Translations under genes and position numbers: made by a program
Source: Cristatella mucedo
Lineage: Eukaryota; Bryozoa; Phylactolaemata; Cristatellidae
Direction: 5' to 3'
Assembly (NCBI GenBank): GCA_009760855.2
Contig: WPIO01000028.1
Location: 2,533,001 to 2,553,500 of the forward strand
DNA length: 20,500 bases
Shown: positions 1-20,500 of the stretch, in pieces
Layout of the letters: each line of letters begins with the position of its first letter
Numbering within the stretch: the stretch's first letter is position 1
Notes under the pieces: generated by a model
Seen by the model: the letters and a program-made list of their open reading frames with translations, nothing else
The model's database searches: none
Told to the model about the DNA's origin: nothing

Positions 1-1030
1 ATTTTCAGTTTCCTTAATGGTGGCCAAGTCTGCATTTTAGGTCATTTTTAAGCAAAGAATGTTTTTCATTTTGTAGAAGTCTTCATTTGTGCATTTTATG
101 GCTGCTCTTCCAGGAAGTTGCAAATCGCTTGCATAGAGATTAGTTATCTTTGGGTACTGTACGTTAGTATTGTTATCATTATTATGCTATCAATTATCAG
201 TTGGAAAGTCATTTGAAGTGCCCGAAATTCTGTAAAAATGCTATTGTATTTCCCAATCAGCTTTGGTTTTAACTTCAAATGGTGTGGATACAAATGCAAC
301 AAAGACATTTGCCGCAAATGAGTCATTCAGCTGCCATCATACAGCAGTGCTATGCAAAATCGTGTGTTTGAATTCATATTGCATTAGTGCACCTGTATCT
401 TAATCATATTAGCCGTGAGTGACCCGGATCTTGTGACATTTGAAGGAATTGTGACGGTACCTATTGGACACCGAAAAAAAATTTGGATCTTTTGGAGAGC
501 CTCTCTCAAACTAACACGAGTGCCGAGTTTCGCTGTTGGTTATCTGTTCAGACTGCTCGTTGAACGGTTGAAGTTGAGGGCTTTTATGATTAAGCACATT
601 GCATGCCCTTGTCCAGGAGACCTGTGGTTTACTGCAGACATTAAAACAAAGCTAGGATTTGTAAGCATGCTTACAAAAGGACAGGCCTGACTATCCATCG
701 ACTGGCGTACGTGGATTATTGTCGGTCGTACCACTCTATTTTTAACGAGGCAAAGTGTATAGCTTACGTGGGAACATCAGTGAAATCACAGTTGCACGAT
801 CCGAAGATGCTGATATCGACCATCTACCATTTAATTGCACTAGAGTCAGCGCCATGCCCAGCTATTCGTGCAAGGACCAAGCAGATCGTTTTTCGTTTGC
901 TTTTTGTGAGCAAGATGCTACGTTTGGAGTAGACAACAAGCATCGCAAACTTTAATCAGCATATTTTACCATCTTACTTGTGGTAAATGTTCGTGTTGGC
1001 ATCTGTCTGCCAATCTCAAGGAAGATCGTT
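1..1030. other. Upstream stretch with no recognisable gene
   Basis: This AT-richer stretch has only short open frames, none with a recognisable domain, a membrane segment followed by a basic linker, or a convincing exon flanked by splice signals. The longest, about 91 codons from 415 on the + strand, opens on a non-ATG codon and has no family resemblance that I can see. It may be upstream intron or intergenic DNA of the RRBP1-like gene, whose N-terminal membrane exon I could not find here. Confidence 0.5.
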
Positions 1031-1490
1031 TATAATAATAAGTCTTTTGTAAAGTACCCTAAGAGAACCAAACCTCTATCCGTGTGCTTTACGACTCGAT
1101 GTAAGAGAAGCTGTAACCTGGAGTTAATGACAAGCAATATATATGCTTAGACAAGAATGCTAGAGCACACAAGAGGACACTCAGGGCAGGTGATTTGTAG
1201 GACCGTGGTTAGCAGCATGCACCGAATCATGCCCTGGTAAGCACGCAAAGCGCTCAGGAAATAAAAGGGAAGTTTACCGAGTCAATGCAAGTGGTGACAA
1301 AAGCAGGGAGCCAGTTCCAGACTTTCGGTGCATACGAACTGAAGGCTCACCGAAAGATCACCGAAGATTCGATCTCGTTAGAAGGAAGGGTGGACGACTG
1401 AAAGCTAAAGAGTGGATGGCACCCTGAAGGAGCATGGAGGTGGTTGGCTTGGTAGGCTGGTACTTGGGAGCAAAGCGACCTGTCGGCCAG
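1031..1490 (-). repeat. Dispersed repeat, element A, copy 1
   Basis: The stretch resembles 19061-19539 along its length. Shared anchors in the same order are a left edge of ATA/AATAAGTCTT, then CCCTAAGAGAACCAAA, CACACAAGA(G/A)GACACTC, AGTCAA(T/C)GCA, and a CTTTCG-GAACTGAAGGC type block. Both copies then run into a (GA)n tract. The AAT-rich edge with 'AGTGCCCTAAGAGAACC' read on the minus strand resembles the 3' tail of many invertebrate SINE/LINE elements, so the element is probably inserted in minus orientation. No protein is encoded. The family name is unknown to me. Confidence 0.65.
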
Positions 1491-1660
<170 letters not shown>

Positions 1661-1773
1661 GAAGCCCAGAGACCAGAATGATGTGCTGCGGCAGCTGCTT
1701 AGTTGACGACAGACCAACCGAGCTACATTCGGTTTTCGGTTTTGGAAAAGCTCCGAATTTTCTAAATAGCAGT

Positions 1774-1985
1774 GATAATCAATAATAATTGCAGTAATAA
1801 TAAATAATAAATACTAGTTGATTTAAAAGCTTCATTTGTATAGCAGCGGCAGAAGAGAGGATGTCTATAACAAACGCCTGCAGTTGGCAATAAGTGATCG
1901 CCTACTGCAGGATTCGAACCTACGATCTGGGTCGTGAAGAGCAAACACATTACCATACACATTACCTCCTGAGCTATCACACCCC
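1774..1985 (-). mobile_element. tRNA-derived SINE, copy 1 (minus strand)
   Basis: Read on the minus strand, it begins with a tRNA-like head. The A box is the reverse complement of 1966-1979 (GATAGCTCAGGAGG) and the B box is the reverse complement of 1910-1920 (GGTTCGAATCC), spaced as in a tRNA internal promoter. An unrelated body follows, then an AT-rich tail (TTATT repeats, + strand 1774-1811). It is similar to the copy at 15418-15612, including the CCTGC-GT-GGCGATC block after the B box. It is a non-autonomous retroposon transcribed by RNA polymerase III. The head is too diverged and the element too long to be a functional tRNA gene. Confidence 0.8.
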
Positions 1986-2208
1986 AGTACCTGCGGCGTT
2001 TACGTAAGTCAGAATATGTCTGAGAGTCACACAGTCGCTAGCGTGCAGTGCACATTTTGAACAGACTAAAAGTAACAGTGCTGCACGAGGAATTGCGCAG
2101 GCAAGGAATCAAACAGAGCCTCCTGCTGCTTCACGGCCGGCGCCGGACAAAGATGCCCCGTTAGCATCAGCTGGGGCGGCGGCTTGCTTAAAAAGGCCAC
2201 TCTTGTAG

Positions 2209-18565
<16,357 letters not shown>

Positions 18566-19060
18566 ATGTGCTTGTGTATGCTTTATGAACACGTGATGTA
18601 TATGATCCTGCAGTGGCATTCACATCATCACTGTTATATAGCTGTGTCACGGTTAAGTGACGTATGACATGGGTATGTTAATCGTCTCGATGTGCACTTC
18701 GGTGCATGAGTTGTGCGCTCCGTTTACTGCTCGTGACTTCCAAGACAGCCATTCATGTTCGTGTTGGGCAGGAGGCACAACTCGATTGAGAGTTAGATAG
18801 ACAGAATAGTTAGATAGCTAGTTATTTAGATAGAACACTAACATCTTCCGGTGCAAGTGTGGTGCTTTCCTCAATTACTTAAAACGGAAGTTTGTAAGTC
18901 TGTCAACAGATGAGCATTGTGGAGCATCCTGGCGGTCGACAGTAGAGAGATAGCCAAGTTAAGAGAGCTGGCAGAAGATGAACTAGATGATTATAGAGCA
19001 TCGGTCTTTTCTAACAAATATTTTGTGACTTACCACCCTCCGATAAAAGTCGACTCATAA
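18566..19060. other. 3' UTR or downstream flank, no gene seen
   Basis: AT-richer sequence without a supported open frame. It may be 3' UTR of the RRBP1-like gene if the terminal exon is right. No canonical AATAAA was seen in this part. Confidence 0.45.
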
Positions 19061-19535
19061 AAGTAATAAGTCTTATGCATAGTGCCCTAAGAGAACCAAA
19101 TCTTTATCCAGGCACCTAACGGCTTGCTGCAAAAGAAGCGATATCCAAGAGTTAAGAAAAAAGTAAGTAATGAGAAGCAAAATATTATGCTATGAGGAGC
19201 ATGCACACAATGCATGCACACATGCACACAAGAAGACACTCGGGCTGCTGGTTAGTGGGACCCTTAGTTAGCAATAGGCGATGAATCTTGCACGAGCAAG
19301 CAGGCAACAAACAAACAAAAAGACCTGCAGTTTTTGCGTGCATGCAAAAGGAAAGCTGAGCAGAGCTGATGCTTCTTTAGCTGAGACCAAAATGATGCTT
19401 AGTCAACGCAGTTAGTGACGGAAGCCAGAAGCGAACTCCTGGCTTTCGATACGTTCAAGCTGAAGGCCCGATTGCCAAAAGATATCACTCTATTGGCATG
19501 AGCGCCAAGGCGACCGAAAGCCGAGGAGGAGCAAG

Positions 19536-19539
<4 letters not shown>
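19061..19539 (-). repeat. Dispersed repeat, element A, copy 2
   Basis: It aligns with 1031-1490 through the same ordered anchors (AATAAGTCTT, CCCTAAGAGAACCAAAT, CACACAAGAAGACACTC, AGTCAACGCAGTTAGTGACGG, AAGCTGAAGGC, CAAAAGAT). Like copy 1 it ends directly against a (GA)n tract. It has a local (CATGCACA)-type expansion near 19200-19230. It is in the same orientation as copy 1. Confidence 0.65.

Positions 19540-19629
<90 letters not shown>
19540..19629. repeat. (GA)n microsatellite
   Basis: A pure GA run of about 90 bases directly follows element A copy 2. A second small GA patch lies at about 19660-19676. Confidence 0.97.
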
Positions 19630-19632
<3 letters not shown>

Positions 19633-20166
19633 CAAGCGAGTAAAGCGGTGTGCGTGAGGAGGAGAGAGAGAGAGACAGAATACCCACGTCGAGAAGGTCA
19701 CATACGTAAGTGGTGTGATGTGGCAGCTATGCTCATAACGAGATGCCCTTGAGTGTGTCTGCTAAAAAAAATTCAGAAATTGCAGCCATTTCAAAGAAAC
19801 ACTTGTCTTTACATGGCAGCCGAGTAATTACGTAGTCGAGTGCAAGCAAAAGTCTGCTTCTGAAGAGAGCTGTGCTTCTGAAAGCTGTAAAGTTTAATCC
19901 TTAAAGCTCTGCTAGCACTGAGAGCTAGAGCTCAGTGGTCATAGGTAGGACCGAGCTCCCACGTTCACATGTGCTTGACATTCACCATTCGAGAATATTC
20001 CTCGGGTGTTTTTTCTCACCTTTCCCGACCTACTCTTCTCTTCCTCCTGCTCCCCAAAAATCAGCAACAAGACCGCTGGTTGTTCTACCTCGTGTTTTAT
20101 TTTTTTCACCTCGTGCTGTCAAGAAGGCCAGAACAGCACCGTGATCGACGAGAAATTCCTTAGTGG
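19630..20166. other. Downstream stretch without a recognisable gene
   Basis: AT-richer sequence with short open frames of 60-70 codons around 19935-20160 that show no family resemblance. No splice-bounded exon was found. Confidence 0.5.
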
Positions 20167-20370
20167 GCGCGCGTGCACGCACACGCAAGCGCGCGCACGC
20201 ACACGCAAGCGCGCGCACGCACACGCAAGCGCGCGCACGCACACGCAAGCGCGCGCACGCACACGCAAGCGCGCGCACGCACACGCAAGCGCGCGCACGC
20301 ACACGCAAGCGCGCGCACGCACGCAAGCGCGCGCACGCACGCAAGCGCGCGCACGCACGCACGCACACAC
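20167..20370. repeat. 20-bp GC/AC minisatellite
   Basis: Tandem units of GCGCGCGCACGCACACGCAA with a 20-bp period run from about 20167. The last two complete units are 18 bp, having lost one AC, and the array decays into ACGC/ACAC. Nearly every step alternates purine and pyrimidine. The open frames across it (RTRKRAHAHA and the antisense RACVCVRAL types) are repeat artefacts. Confidence 0.97.
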
Positions 20371-20440
20371 CGAACCCTTGCCACACTCCTAGCTAGAACT
20401 TGCATTGCCTTGTCGTCAAGCTGCTCGACCGTTTTTTGGT

Positions 20441-20446
20441 AATAAA
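20441..20446 (+). promoter_or_regulatory. Possible poly(A) signal AATAAA
   Basis: AATAAA is followed within 15 bases by a GT-rich segment (GATCGTGTGTAGAT), the arrangement of a cleavage/polyadenylation site. It lies 1.9 kb beyond the proposed stop, so assigning it to the RRBP1-like gene is speculative. Confidence 0.25.
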
Positions 20447-20500
20447 AGATCGTGTGTAGATAAGAAAGGTCCTTCTCCAATTGAAGTGAGAACGTTCGTC

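Noticed and set aside
415-690. 91-codon + strand open frame near the left edge
   Set aside because: Non-ATG opening, no domain, and no coiled-coil or linker character. It cannot be linked to exon 1.
1667-1720. Resemblance of AGACCAGAATGATG...TTAGTTGACGAC to a part of element A copy 2 (about 19383-19420)
   Set aside because: It is out of order relative to the main alignment and short, and a better-aligned counterpart exists at about 1280-1310.
1774-1985. A functional tRNA gene
   Set aside because: The A and B boxes are present, but the arms do not pair properly, and the sequence continues into a SINE body and an AT-rich tail shared with 15418-15612.
20167-20370. CRISPR-like regular array
   Set aside because: The 20-bp units are directly contiguous with no unique spacers, and the context is eukaryotic. 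It is a minisatellite.

Overview
The window is eukaryotic nuclear DNA, most likely from an invertebrate animal. It contains GT-AG introns, exons that are very GC-rich at third codon positions, very long (GA)n microsatellites, and tRNA-derived SINEs with an ATT/ATTT-type tail. I see no bacterial, phage or organellar features. The sequence alone does not let me name the phylum.

One gene dominates, on the + strand. Twenty-one exons between about 2209 and 18565 splice in one consistent reading frame and give about 1051 residues of the C-terminal part of a protein of the p180/ribosome-binding protein 1 (RRBP1) - kinectin family. These are rough-ER membrane proteins with a short lumenal/transmembrane N-terminus, a basic or low-complexity linker and a very long cytosolic coiled coil. 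The family call rests on order-preserving resemblance: an Ala/Pro/Ser linker ending in a Lys-rich patch, a short globular segment ending in Trp, a DP-(5)-RKQLEEKE motif, a TARMQ-SHE motif, and a later LP...W..LEE followed by a YKGLLKETE-type segment. The N-terminal membrane exon(s) are not seen and probably lie upstream of the window.

Layout: 1-1030 shows no recognisable gene. 1031-1660 is a dispersed repeat (called element A here) ending in a (GA)n tract. 1774-1985 is a minus-strand tRNA-derived SINE. 2209-2563 is the linker exon. 2564-5882 and 6238-8291 are large introns. 8292-17425 carries 17 coiled-coil exons separated by introns of about 100 bp to 1.5 kb, several holding microsatellites, and one holding a SINE nested inside a third element-A copy (15378-15650). 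18524-18565 is the likely terminal exon. Downstream are a second long element-A copy with its own (GA)n tract (19061-19629), a 20-bp GC/AC minisatellite (20167-20370) and a possible poly(A) signal.

The most interesting points are the almost uniform phase-0 exon architecture, a probable internal duplication of the LP...W..LEE module, the link between element A and (GA)n tracts, the nested SINE, and a 263-bp pure purine tract lying about 70 bp from a splice acceptor. I found no clearly new enzymatic or defence system.
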